NCBI GenBank assembly: GCA_020634875.1
Contig: JACKAX010000004.1
Location: 106,527-170,526, forward strand
Direction of reading: 5' to 3'
Source of the DNA: Anaerolineales bacterium
Lineage (GTDB): Bacteria; Chloroflexota; Anaerolineae; Anaerolineales; JABWBV01
DNA length: 64,000 bases
The position numbers and the translations under genes are program-made. Positions 1 to 8,081 of this stretch are shown here, piece after piece; position 1 is the stretch's first letter, and every line of letters starts with the position of its first letter. The notes beneath the pieces were generated by a model. That model was not told where the DNA came from. It did not search any database and saw only the letters and a program-made list of their open reading frames with translations.

Positions 1-802
1 GGCGGTACATATCGGTCAGGATACCACGCGTGCCGCGGAGGGTGTCGCCTAGGTAGTCGAACGGGGTTTTGACGATGTTCAGACCCATGCTGGGGAAGCC
101 ATCCCCGGCAATCGTGCCCATCGTTTGCCCAACCGCGCCTAACACTTTCATCAATTCATCTGCCGCATCCATCATTTTTTGGAGCATTTCCCGGAAGGGG
201 GGCATGGCAAATGGCAGGAGCAGGTCAATGGTGTCCACGCTTTCGGAGATACGGGTGAAGTCGGGGAGCATCGCCAGGGGGCCAAGCTCACCGTACGAAC
301 GAGGTAAATATTTTTTGAGCCAGAAATCGGTCGGGTCAGCAGCGAAATCTTTGTATTCGTTGGCTCGCATGTATTCGCCTTCCACGGCCTGGATGACAAG
401 ATTTTCGGGAAGTTTTTGCCCACCCCACACATAGTTCTTGAAGCCCAAAATATCCCAGGATTTGCCAGGGTACGGGAGCATCCCCACAGCGACATCCGGT
501 TGAAATTCGCGATGGAAATCTACATAGGGGCCAAACATTTTCTCATGGTTGTAAACGAAATCGGTGCCTGTTAGCCCCTTGCGGCGACCAACATATTCGT
601 TCGCCCCCATAAACGCATCGGCCACGGGGCGATCATGGGGTTCCATATCATAAATTTTGCGAAGGCGGGAAATGCGTTCTTTGTAGTTCGCTTCCGCTTC
701 GGGACTGGCAAAGGGCACAGGGACGTTTTGCCAGGAATCCAGGCGCGCCGCACGGCGTTCCATGGGGGTCATTTTGTTCCAATTATCAGGTCTGACAAAC
801 AT
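1..802 (-). CDS. UroD-family corrinoid-dependent methyltransferase (partial, 3' end outside window)
   Basis: An open frame runs leftward from an ATG at 802 and is cut by the window edge after about 267 codons. It begins MFVRPDNWNKMTPMERR and is rich in the Asp/Pro/Trp pattern of uroporphyrinogen-decarboxylase-fold proteins. A good ribosome site (GAGGAG) lies just upstream of the ATG. True HemE is unlikely because the gene is the last visible member of a corrinoid operon, 13 nt after a corrinoid protein gene. UroD-fold proteins such as MtaA and MtvB transfer methyl groups to or from corrinoid proteins, so this is the best candidate here for the substrate-specific methyltransferase I. The substrate (methoxyaromatic, methylamine or another methyl donor) cannot be read from the sequence. 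Confidence 0.8.
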   Translation of the reverse strand, partial: MFVRPDNWNKMTPMERRAARLDSWQNVPVPFASPEAEANYKERISRLRKIYDMEPHDRPVADAFMGANEYVGRRKGLTGTDFVYNHEKMFGPYVDFHREFQPDVAVGMLPYPGKSWDILGFKNYVWGGQKLPENLVIQAVEGEYMRANEYKDFAADPTDFWLKKYLPRSYGELGPLAMLPDFTRISESVDTIDLLLPFAMPPFREMLQKMMDAADELMKVLGAVGQTMGTIAGDGFPSMGLNIVKTPFDYLGDTLRGTRGILTDMYR

Positions 803-815
803 GGTATTCTCCTCT

Positions 816-1442
816 TTATTGGGCGGCCCATTCTTTGGCGAGGGCAACAGCGGCCATCGCATCTTTACCGTAGGCGTCCGCGCCGGTGTATTGGCGAATA
901 TTCTCGTCAATTTGTCCGCCGCCGATCATGACTTTGACATCACCGAACCCGGCATCTTTGAGTGCTTTTACGGTGTCTTTCATCGGGTCGAAGGCCAGGG
1001 TCAGGAAGCCGCTCAGGCCAACGATCTTCGCCCCGGTTTGTTTGACCGTTTCGACGAATTTCGCGGGAGCCACATCCACGCCCAGGTCGGTGACTTCAAA
1101 CCCGTTCAGATCGAGCATGAAGGCGACGATGTCCTTCGCAATATCGTGGATGTCACCTTCGACGGTGCCGATGACGATTTTGCCGATTTTTTCGGCGGCT
1201 GCTTCGCCTGCCATGCGGGGTTTGAGAATGTCCGAAACGGCGGCCATCATTTCGCCCGCCAGCATGAGTTCGGGAATGAAGGCTTCACCTTCTTCAAAAC
1301 GTTTGCCGATCACCTCCATGGCATCCTTACAGGCGTTCAGGATGTCTGCCGGAGAAGAACCGCCGTCCAGTAAATCGTTCGTGATCTGGACGACATCTTC
1401 TTCCCGCATTTCGATGATGGCATCAATTAGTTGTTGAGTCAT
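816..1442 (-). CDS. Corrinoid (B12-binding) methyl-carrier protein
   Basis: The 208-aa protein has an N-terminal helical cap (about 1-85) followed by a Rossmann-like B12-binding domain (about 87-205), the architecture of MtaC/MtbC/MttC carriers. The cobalt-ligand motif DxHxxG is present as D97-I-H99-D-I-A102, so the lower-ligand His is kept but the usual Gly is Ala. Later signatures (VGLSGFLT, IGGGQID) are normal. It would shuttle the methyl group between the UroD-type methyltransferase downstream and the pterin methyltransferase upstream (1503-2312). Cytoplasmic. Third-from-last visible step of a leftward operon. Confidence 0.92.
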   Translation of the reverse strand: MTQQLIDAIIEMREEDVVQITNDLLDGGSSPADILNACKDAMEVIGKRFEEGEAFIPELMLAGEMMAAVSDILKPRMAGEAAAEKIGKIVIGTVEGDIHDIAKDIVAFMLDLNGFEVTDLGVDVAPAKFVETVKQTGAKIVGLSGFLTLAFDPMKDTVKALKDAGFGDVKVMIGGGQIDENIRQYTGADAYGKDAMAAVALAKEWAAQ

Positions 1443-1502
1443 AGTAGTACTCCTTGGATTGGGAATTAGTTGATCAATTGATCGGTTTATTGATTAGTGG
1501 GT

Positions 1503-2312
1503 TTATTTACTTTCTGGGGCATCAAAAATGCCTTTACGAGAAGCGCGGATGAAGTTCATACAATACTTGTCGCGAGCGAGGATCATTTCGGTAGTAAGGA
1601 TAGTGGCTTGAATTTCGCGGTCGAGAGGGTCTAAAATCGCGCTGTCCAGTCCGGCTTGAATAGCGAGGCTGAGAAATGTCCGGTTGATGATTGCGCGGGC
1701 GGGCAACCCGTAGGAGATATTGCTCAACCCAATCGTCAAATGCGCTTCAGGATATTCCTGGCGAACGGCGCGCATCGTATCGAAGGCGATCATGCCACTT
1801 TGCGTATTGGTAGACAATGTCATCGCGAGCGGGTCAATGTACACGTTGCTGTCGGGGACACCCGCCGCGCGGGTTGCCTCCATCACTTTGTGGATGATCT
1901 CCAACCGTTTTTCGCCGGTCGCCGGGATTTTTTTATCGTCCATCGCCAGGGCAATAACCGGGCATCCGTGGGCGGCGACGATGGGCAAAATGCCTTCCAA
2001 CCGTTCGGGTTCGCCGCTGATCGAGTTGATCATCGGCGTCTTTTTGACCGCGGGAAGCACCGCGTTAAGCGCCTTGGGATTGGCACTATCCAGACTGAGC
2101 GGGGTTTCGGTGACGCCTTGGACGATTTCGATGAGCCAGGTCAGGTCGTCGGGTTCTTGTGCGGGGTGGGTTCCGGCGTTGATGTCCAGCCAGGTTGCCC
2201 CCGCTTCGGCTTGTTTGGTTGCCAGGTCAGCAATGTAAGCCGCGTCGCGCTCCGCAATTGCACGCGCCACGCGCTTTCGGGTTCCGTTGATTTTTTCTCC
2301 AATAATTTTCAT
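1503..2312 (-). CDS. Methyltetrahydrofolate:corrinoid methyltransferase (pterin-binding TIM barrel)
   Basis: At 269 aa it has the length and motifs of the AcsE/MtgA/MtvA pterin-binding family: KIIGEKINGTRK at the start, DINAGTHP near residue 44, SLDSANPKAL near 74 and INSISGEP near 95. These proteins move a methyl group between a Co(III)-corrinoid protein and tetrahydrofolate, so here it is the probable methyltransferase II of the operon. It sits 60 nt upstream of the corrinoid gene and 36 nt downstream of the reactivase. Dihydropteroate synthase is a structural relative but is less likely in this context. Confidence 0.9.
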   Translation of the reverse strand: MKIIGEKINGTRKRVARAIAERDAAYIADLATKQAEAGATWLDINAGTHPAQEPDDLTWLIEIVQGVTETPLSLDSANPKALNAVLPAVKKTPMINSISGEPERLEGILPIVAAHGCPVIALAMDDKKIPATGEKRLEIIHKVMEATRAAGVPDSNVYIDPLAMTLSTNTQSGMIAFDTMRAVRQEYPEAHLTIGLSNISYGLPARAIINRTFLSLAIQAGLDSAILDPLDREIQATILTTEMILARDKYCMNFIRASRKGIFDAPESK

Positions 2313-2348
2313 TCAGTGCTCCAAACGCAATTTGGCAAATTGCGCTAC

Positions 2349-4181
2349 TTATTTCTCAGGAAACATCATCGCTCGCGCAAACTGCCGGTTGAATTTCGGA
2401 TACGTCGTCAGTTCGAGATAGTTTGCGTTGCGGGCAATGTCCACCGCGCGGGCACGGGCCTCGCGCGAAATCAACATCCACTTCGCACCCAGCGCTGCGG
2501 CGTTGCCCACCTGCCGGTATTGGGCGTTGGGAAAATCCGGGAATAGACCGATGCGAATGGCGTTTTCAATATTCAAAAATGATCCAAACGCCCCCGCGAC
2601 AATCACCTCCTGCACCGCCTCGCGCGGCAAACCGGTTGCCTCCAACAGGACGTTTAACCCCGCGTGGATCGCCCCTTTGGCGAGTTGGATTTCGTTGATG
2701 TCTTTTTGGGTCATCACGATGTCACGCCCGCTCCCGCTCCGGTTGCCAGGGACGAGCAAAAATTCCGTCCCCTGATCGCCAACGCGGACCGGGGGACGTT
2801 CGCGGTTGAGTTTCCCGTTCGGTTCCAGTAACCCCGCGCGGCACAGTTCCGCAATCGTGTCGAGGATGCCGGAGCCGCACAGCCCGACCGCGGGTTCGTC
2901 GTTGATCGTGGTCAGTTCCAAGCCTTTTTCGCTGATGCGTACTTTTTCAATCGCCCCGGACGCGGCGCGCATCCCGTCGCGGATGTGTGCCCCCTCAAAT
3001 GCAGGGCCGGACGCACACGAAAGGGTGGTCAGATGGGGTTGACCTGGGATGCGAAGGCTGATTTCGGTGTTGGTGCCAATGTCGAGGCCTAAGGTAATTT
3101 TGTCACTCAGATCAAGATCGCTAGCGAGCACCATCGCGACGTGATCCCCGCCGACAAAGCCGCCAATCGTCGCGGGGATATGGACACGTGCGCCGGGGGC
3201 CATGCCGAGGCCGAGTTCGGTCGCGGGCACGTCCAGCGCATCACTGGTGGCGGCAACGTATGGGGCTTTGGCAAGTTGTCGAATGGGGAGTTGCAGAAGC
3301 AGGTGGGTCATCGCCGTGTTGCCGACGATGCAGGCATCTACAACCTGGGCGCGTTCAGCGTCAACCTGTTCAAGCATGTCACCGAGGAGTTCGTCGAGGG
3401 CTTGATGAACTTTTTGGGCGAGGAGGGGGCCTCCGTCGGGGTTGCGGTAGGCGTAGTTGAGGCGGGAAATGACATCTTCGCCGTAGCTGATTTGGGGGTT
3501 CGGGGAACTGCCGGTGGCGAGGGTTGCGCCCGTTTCGAGATCAACAAGGAAGGCAGCGATTTTTGTGGTTCCTAGGTCCACGGAGAAGCCGAGGGGCGAT
3601 TGACCGGGGGGGCGCACCGCGAGGATTTCGGTGCCCTGCGCAAAGGTGGTGGCTTTCCAGCCCGTGGCGCGGAGGGTGGTGGGAAGGGTCCGAATGACGG
3701 AGAGGTGCTCCACCGTCGCGGTCAAGTGATGTTGTTCCGCCAGGGCATCTACGAGCCGGGTCGCGTCCGAACGGAGGTCATCCAGCGTGGGGATGGGGAT
3801 TTCAACGGGGTAGGTTTGGAAGAAGGGGTCGGGGGGATAGTCGCGGAGGTTGCTTTCCACCTGGAGGCGTTGGCCGGTGATGAGGGAGTCTTTGGGGAGG
3901 TGGACTTTGACGTCGCTGAGAATTTTGGTACAACAGGCGAGCCGGTAGCCTTGGGCGCGGTCTTTTTCTGAAATGAGGAATTCTTCGTCGGAGTTGAGGG
4001 GGGTGGTTTCGCCAGTGAGGGGGACAACCTGACATTGGCCGCAGTTGCCTTCGCCACCACACGCCGCGGTGATGTCAATGCCCGCCAGACGCGCCGCATC
4101 CAACAAAGTGGTTTCGGCAGGCACATTAACACGTTTGCCGACAGGTTGGAATTGGACTTCGTGGGAGGGGGCAGAAGACAT
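2349..4181 (-). CDS. Corrinoid reductive-activation protein (2Fe-2S ferredoxin + ASKHA, RACo/RamA-like)
   Basis: The 610-aa protein carries an N-terminal plant-type 2Fe-2S domain with C41-x5-C47-x2-C50 and a fourth cysteine near 83-84. A linker follows, then an ASKHA ATPase fold with FSVDLGTTKIAAFLVDLETG near 200 and LGLDIGTNTEISL later (DUF4445/RACo type). Such enzymes use ATP to reactivate Co(II)-corrinoid proteins to Co(I) after accidental oxidation. The start codon overlaps the stop of the DUF1638 gene by one base (TGATG), which suggests translational coupling. It is the expected fourth component beside the two methyltransferases and the corrinoid carrier. Confidence 0.92.
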   Translation of the reverse strand: MSSAPSHEVQFQPVGKRVNVPAETTLLDAARLAGIDITAACGGEGNCGQCQVVPLTGETTPLNSDEEFLISEKDRAQGYRLACCTKILSDVKVHLPKDSLITGQRLQVESNLRDYPPDPFFQTYPVEIPIPTLDDLRSDATRLVDALAEQHHLTATVEHLSVIRTLPTTLRATGWKATTFAQGTEILAVRPPGQSPLGFSVDLGTTKIAAFLVDLETGATLATGSSPNPQISYGEDVISRLNYAYRNPDGGPLLAQKVHQALDELLGDMLEQVDAERAQVVDACIVGNTAMTHLLLQLPIRQLAKAPYVAATSDALDVPATELGLGMAPGARVHIPATIGGFVGGDHVAMVLASDLDLSDKITLGLDIGTNTEISLRIPGQPHLTTLSCASGPAFEGAHIRDGMRAASGAIEKVRISEKGLELTTINDEPAVGLCGSGILDTIAELCRAGLLEPNGKLNRERPPVRVGDQGTEFLLVPGNRSGSGRDIVMTQKDINEIQLAKGAIHAGLNVLLEATGLPREAVQEVIVAGAFGSFLNIENAIRIGLFPDFPNAQYRQVGNAAALGAKWMLISREARARAVDIARNANYLELTTYPKFNRQFARAMMFPEK

Positions 4182-4888
4182 CAGGTTTGGGAGGGCGTTT
4201 GGGGGCTTTCGCCTTTAAAATCCAGGTAAGTGACGGTGTTGCCGGGGGTGATGACGAGAATTTCGTCATCCCAGGGGCCAAAGAGCATTTTTTCGATGAG
4301 CGTGTTAGAACCGGGGATTTCTTCGTAGCGCAGATCGAATTTTTCGGCGGTTTTGCGGGCGTATTCGATGTAGGGTTCTTTGTTTGTGTGACCGGTGTCA
4401 ATGTAAACAATGCGGGTGTAGTGTTTGAGCATTGTTTTCATGATACGGGAGGCGCGTTCTTCGCCGTATTTCGGAATGAGTTTTTCGTAGTCGGTGAGGG
4501 GGGTATCGGCAACTTCGATCCAGCCTTTGGTGAGGTAGTAGGTGCCGGGAGCTTGTTTGTTTTGTTCAGTGTATGCTTTTTTGGAACCGAGGAAGATGGC
4601 GATACAATCATCCACACGGGGGGTGACGAGGGTGCAGTTGTTCGCTTTGAGACCCACCAACGCCATCGAGCAAAGCCCATATCCGAGCAGGATAGTGTCA
4701 AACTCTCCGGTGGCACAGGCGGAGTCAATGGCTTCTTGCAAGGTGTCGCGCAACCCGCCCGGACGCAAATGCAGCCCGAAATCGAGAACTTCATAATTCA
4801 TTTCGGGCGGCAATAGCCCCTGCATCTCTTCGATGACAGTGGCGCAGGCTAAAAGTTTTGTGCGCTTGGCATTGAGTTCCATTACCAT
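4181..4888 (-). CDS. DUF1638-family protein, first gene of the corrinoid operon
   Basis: A 235-aa protein with the DUF1638 pattern (CATVIEEMQGLLP, DTILLGYGLCS, CIAIFLGSKKAY, and YYLTKGWIE in the middle). DUF1638 genes recur beside corrinoid methyltransferases and RamA-type activators, but their biochemical role is not settled. Two in-frame ATGs (4888 and 4882) are possible. The local sequence ATTGAGTTCCATT is duplicated at 4871-4883 and 4891-4903, which also created an ATG at 4902 leading to a six-codon reading frame. No strong Shine-Dalgarno sequence is visible, so the start is uncertain by a few codons. Confidence 0.85.
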   Translation of the reverse strand: MVMELNAKRTKLLACATVIEEMQGLLPPEMNYEVLDFGLHLRPGGLRDTLQEAIDSACATGEFDTILLGYGLCSMALVGLKANNCTLVTPRVDDCIAIFLGSKKAYTEQNKQAPGTYYLTKGWIEVADTPLTDYEKLIPKYGEERASRIMKTMLKHYTRIVYIDTGHTNKEPYIEYARKTAEKFDLRYEEIPGSNTLIEKMLFGPWDDEILVITPGNTVTYLDFKGESPQTPSQT

Positions 4889-4933
4889 GGATTGAGTTCC
4901 ATTGACATCTAAAAGGAATACTTGTATAGTTAT

Positions 4934-4977
4934 ATAGGGAAGTATCCTGTAAATAGTTTACACTTCCCTATGGAAGT
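4934..4977. promoter_or_regulatory. Inverted-repeat operator candidate in the divergent promoter region
   Basis: ATAGGGAAGT (4934-4943) and ACTTCCCTAT (4962-4971) form perfect 10-bp arms around an 18-bp spacer. The right arm is also part of a second palindrome, ACTTCC-CTAT-GGAAGT (4962-4977). The site lies between the corrinoid operon (leftward) and the GntR gene (rightward), where an autoregulating GntR/HutC protein would bind. A second overlapping inverted repeat (GTAACAA/TTGTTAC and TAATGAGTA/TACTCATTA, 5011-5046) lies just before the GntR start. Binding is inferred, not shown. Confidence 0.55.
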
Positions 4978-5076
4978 TGTCAAGAAAGTTGCGAATGGAA
5001 CAAATAATAGGTAACAAATAATGAGTATTTTACTTGTTACTCATTACTTATCACTTTATTACGCCTGATAAACGCC

Positions 5077-5838
5077 ATGACTAGTCAGGTCACTGAAAAT
5101 TCTGCTCATCAAATCAACCGCGACGCGTACGAACCGGCTTATTTGCAGTTGGCAAATATCTTGCGCCGCCAGATTGCGGAGGGTGTTTTCCGACCAGGGG
5201 ATCAGTTGCCGTCGGAAGCGCAGTTGGTGCAAAAGTATGGCATCAGCCCGATGACAGTGCGACGTTCGATTAATTTGCTCGCCGATCAGGGTGTAGTGAG
5301 TACGGCGCAAGGGAAGGGGACGTTTGTCAAGGAATTGGAGTTGGGGACAGCAATTTTTGACTTACAGGATTTGCAAAAGTTGTTCAGCCAGGGGACGGAA
5401 GAGGATATTCGTTTGCTGGATGTGCGGGTGGTGTCTGCCGATGAGCGTACTGCTCGAAAACTGGATATTCCTGTGGGGGCGCATACGATTTATCTGCGCC
5501 GGTTGTTTAGCCGGAATGGGGAACCGATTTTTTATCACCGGGGGTATCTGGTGTATGACCCGACACGTCCGATTGTCGAAGCGGAAATGGATGTCACTTC
5601 GCTGCAAGGATTATTTACAAGCGGGGACAATTCCCTGCTCAAATGTGGGCAACTCAACATTGAAGCCGCGCTGATGAACGGAGAAGAAGCCGAATTGTTG
5701 AAGCGTACCCTTCCCTCAGCCGCGTTTTATCTCGAACACGTCTTTTTTGATTTTGATAACCGCCCACTCAGTTGGGGTTGGTTTATTATTCCCAGTGATC
5801 GGTTGCATTTCACTGCGCGGGTGGGGTTACAGGATTAA
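5077..5838 (+). CDS. GntR/HutC-family transcriptional regulator
   Basis: The 253-aa protein has a winged-helix GntR domain at about 17-85 (YLQLANILRRQIAEGVF, LPSEAQLVQKYGISPMTVRRSI, GVVSTAQGKGTFV). A UTRA/HutC effector domain follows at about 105-250 (FYHRGYLVYD, LPSAAFYLEHVFFDF). It is divergent from the corrinoid operon and directly followed by a corrinoid gene, so it is the probable local regulator responding to a small effector of that pathway. The effector is unknown. Confidence 0.9.
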   Translation: MTSQVTENSAHQINRDAYEPAYLQLANILRRQIAEGVFRPGDQLPSEAQLVQKYGISPMTVRRSINLLADQGVVSTAQGKGTFVKELELGTAIFDLQDLQKLFSQGTEEDIRLLDVRVVSADERTARKLDIPVGAHTIYLRRLFSRNGEPIFYHRGYLVYDPTRPIVEAEMDVTSLQGLFTSGDNSLLKCGQLNIEAALMNGEEAELLKRTLPSAAFYLEHVFFDFDNRPLSWGWFIIPSDRLHFTARVGLQD

Positions 5839-5841
5839 TTG

Positions 5842-6516
5842 ATGGACGCGATGAATTTACCCAATCTCCCTGAATTTCGGCTTGAATTGATTCGCAAGGT
5901 GACGGAACTAAATGAAGAAGACGCGCTGGCACTGGTCCAGGCACGTTTGGCGGAAGGCGGCGACCCGCTGACCATCGTCGAAGATTGCCAGGAGGGGTTG
6001 CGACAAGTCGGGGTGCGGTACGAGCGGCGGGAGTATTATCTGGCCGGGTTAATTATGGCGGGGGAGATTTTCCGTGAGGTGATGGAACTGCTGGCTCCGA
6101 TCATCGAAATCAAATTCACCGGGAACGAAACCGGGACGATTTTGCTCGGCACGGTGGAGGGTGATATTCATGATATTGGCAAAAACAATTTGAGTTTGCT
6201 GCTCACCAGCTACGGGTTCACGGTTTATGATTTGGGCGTGGATGTGCCCGCGCAGGAGTTTTTGAACAAAGCAAAAGAATTCAAGCCGGACATTGTGGGG
6301 CTGTCTGGGCTGATTACGAGTTCTTTTGACAGTATGCGGGAGACAGTGCGGTTACTGCGGACGAGCGATGACCCCGAAATTGCCGCTATTCCGATTATTT
6401 TGGGGGGCAATCAGTTGAACGAGCAGGTTTGTGAATATATCGGCGCGGATGCCTGGGTGACGGATGCGATGACGGGCGTGCGGCTCTGTCAGCGGATGTT
6501 GGCGGAGATGAAATAG
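5842..6516 (+). CDS. Second corrinoid methyl-carrier protein
   Basis: A 224-aa carrier of the same family as the product of 816-1442, with the canonical motif D108-x-H110-x-x-G113 (EGDIHDIGKNN). Helical cap about 1-90, B12 domain about 95-222. The ATG at 5842 follows the GntR stop (5836-5838) by three bases; a TTG at 5839 and an ATG at 5851 are alternatives. Co-transcription with the regulator is likely. No methyltransferase gene accompanies it on this strand, so it may share the enzymes of the divergent operon or serve in sensing. Confidence 0.9.
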   Translation: MDAMNLPNLPEFRLELIRKVTELNEEDALALVQARLAEGGDPLTIVEDCQEGLRQVGVRYERREYYLAGLIMAGEIFREVMELLAPIIEIKFTGNETGTILLGTVEGDIHDIGKNNLSLLLTSYGFTVYDLGVDVPAQEFLNKAKEFKPDIVGLSGLITSSFDSMRETVRLLRTSDDPEIAAIPIILGGNQLNEQVCEYIGADAWVTDAMTGVRLCQRMLAEMK

Positions 6517-6527
6517 CAAAACGTATT

Positions 6528-6570
6528 AAAAAAAGTGACGGTCACTTCCGAAGTGACCGTCACTTTTTTT
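6528..6570. terminator. Bidirectional terminator between convergent genes
   Basis: A7 plus GTGACGGTCACTT is followed, after a 3-nt loop, by AAGTGACCGTCAC plus T7. This gives a perfect 20-bp stem with T-tracts on both strands, between the corrinoid gene (rightward) and the PmbA-like gene (leftward). Its core GTGAC-N-GTCAC recurs at 14252-14286 and 21507-21542. Confidence 0.9.
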
Positions 6571-6572
6571 GT

Positions 6573-7919
6573 TTAAACCGTACTGCCCGTAAAATTCCAC
6601 TCGCTCAGTTTCAACGCGGGGACACGCGTCGCGAAACCCCCAAATTCACTGAACATCAACCGCTCTTCACTGCCGACGATTTCAACGTTGGCAAGGGCGT
6701 TGGCATAGGATTGAGTCCAGCGCAGGTTTTTGACCGGGTAGGCGATTTCGCCGTTTTCGATCATAAAGACGCCGTTGCGCGTCATCCCTGTCACCACACA
6801 ATCGGGCGGGGTGACGAGACGAGTGTAGTGAAACTGCGTGATGTACAGGCCGCGCTCGGTTTGGCGGATCATGTCGGCGGTGGAAGTTTCGCCGGGGGCA
6901 ATGAAGAGGTTTCCGGCCACCGGCCCGGCAAAGAAGCGCATGGCAGACGGGAGGGCGTGTCCGGTGGAAGTTTTGCCTTCTTTTTTGGCGGTGTAGCGGT
7001 CGTAGACCGGGCCAAGTACCCATCCGTTTTTGACGATGTCCACACGCTGTTTGGGAGTGCCTTCAAAGTCGAACGGGATCGGAAACCCGCGCGGGTCGAG
7101 GGCATCGTCCCAAATGCTGACCGAGGGGCTGAAGGCTTGTTTGCCCATGCGGGAATTCATCCATGAACGGCCTTCCTGCACAGCTTGCGCACCCATCCCA
7201 TAGAAATCCAGCCCGCCGATGATGTCATCTACCACGTAGGGGTCGAAAACGACCGCGTACAAGCCAGGGTCAATCTTGCGGGGGTTGCGTCCGCGTTCGG
7301 CTTTTCCGATGGCTTCGCGGCCCAGCGCTTCGACCGGAATTTCGTTTGCTTGCCAGTTAGAGCCTTCCGCACGGCCCGCGGAATCTTCGCCCATGACGGT
7401 AATTTGAAAATTAGCTTCGGTGCGGGCGGTGTAGGCAAACATGCCTTCGGAATTGGACAGGGCCAGCTCGTTGGTCGCGGTGGACAATGCCCCGGACGCG
7501 TTTAGCCCTTTTTCGTTGGACAAACGGCAGACTACGCCCACGCGTTCGGCACGTTCGAGCGGGGAGTATTCGGCGGTGAGTTCGTCGAAGGCGCGGGTGG
7601 GCTGATAGGTGGCGGGTCCCGCGAGGCCGGGGAAGTCCGGGTCTTCGGGGGCGATTTTCGCGTTCGCCTGGGCACGCTGAACGAGGGCGTCTAACCCCGC
7701 GGGGTCGGTGCGGTTCGTGGACGCTGCGCCGATGCGTTTTCCCTCAAAGACGCGTAGGGTGATTTGGGTGTTGCGTTCGTTGACGTTTTGGTGGATGTAG
7801 TTGTTGGCAAACCGGGTCAGGGATGAATCGGTGTTCGTCACCATCACTTCGGCGGGCTGGGAGCCACAGCGTTGGAGGATGGCGGCGGTAAGATTTTGGG
7901 CTTCTGGTTGTGTGAGCAT
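6573..7919 (-). CDS. pmbA: TldE/PmbA-family metalloprotease subunit
   Basis: The chosen ATG at 7919 gives 448 aa; a GTG at 7940 would add seven residues. The protein has the PmbA/TldE pattern: an N-terminal domain opening with the exposed-aromatic repeats typical of the family (SSLTRFANNYIHQN, RVFEGKRIGAAST) and the C-terminal FTRVPALKL region (here GGFATRVPALK). TldD and TldE form a heterodimeric Zn protease acting on unfolded peptides and modified-peptide precursors; the TldE partner lacks the HExxxH metal site, and none is visible here. It lies downstream of tldD, separated by a 160-nt palindromic repeat. Confidence 0.88.
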   Translation of the reverse strand: MLTQPEAQNLTAAILQRCGSQPAEVMVTNTDSSLTRFANNYIHQNVNERNTQITLRVFEGKRIGAASTNRTDPAGLDALVQRAQANAKIAPEDPDFPGLAGPATYQPTRAFDELTAEYSPLERAERVGVVCRLSNEKGLNASGALSTATNELALSNSEGMFAYTARTEANFQITVMGEDSAGRAEGSNWQANEIPVEALGREAIGKAERGRNPRKIDPGLYAVVFDPYVVDDIIGGLDFYGMGAQAVQEGRSWMNSRMGKQAFSPSVSIWDDALDPRGFPIPFDFEGTPKQRVDIVKNGWVLGPVYDRYTAKKEGKTSTGHALPSAMRFFAGPVAGNLFIAPGETSTADMIRQTERGLYITQFHYTRLVTPPDCVVTGMTRNGVFMIENGEIAYPVKNLRWTQSYANALANVEIVGSEERLMFSEFGGFATRVPALKLSEWNFTGSTV

Positions 7920-7935
7920 GATTTTTTCTCTTTTT

Positions 7936-8064
7936 GACACGAATTTTCACGAATGAACACGAAAATTTTTTATGGGGAAAGTGGTGAACCGAATTTTCCT
8001 CTTGAATTATGCTTGACCAGCAAACATTTTTAAAAATTCGAACAAATTCGTGATCATTCGTGTC
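7936..8064. repeat. Inverted-repeat element between tldD and pmbA
   Basis: GACACGAAT (7936-7944) pairs with ATTCGTGTC (8056-8064), and further ACGAA/TTCGT motifs continue inward (CACGAATGAACACGAA against AATTCGTGATC). The ~129-bp unit looks like a miniature palindromic repeat. No gene is visible in it. Confidence 0.55.
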
Positions 8065-8081
8065 GGTAATCCTCTCGGCGT

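Noticed and set aside
1..802. HemE (haem biosynthesis uroporphyrinogen decarboxylase)
   Set aside because: The operon context with a corrinoid carrier, pterin methyltransferase and reactivase favours the methyltransferase branch of the fold.
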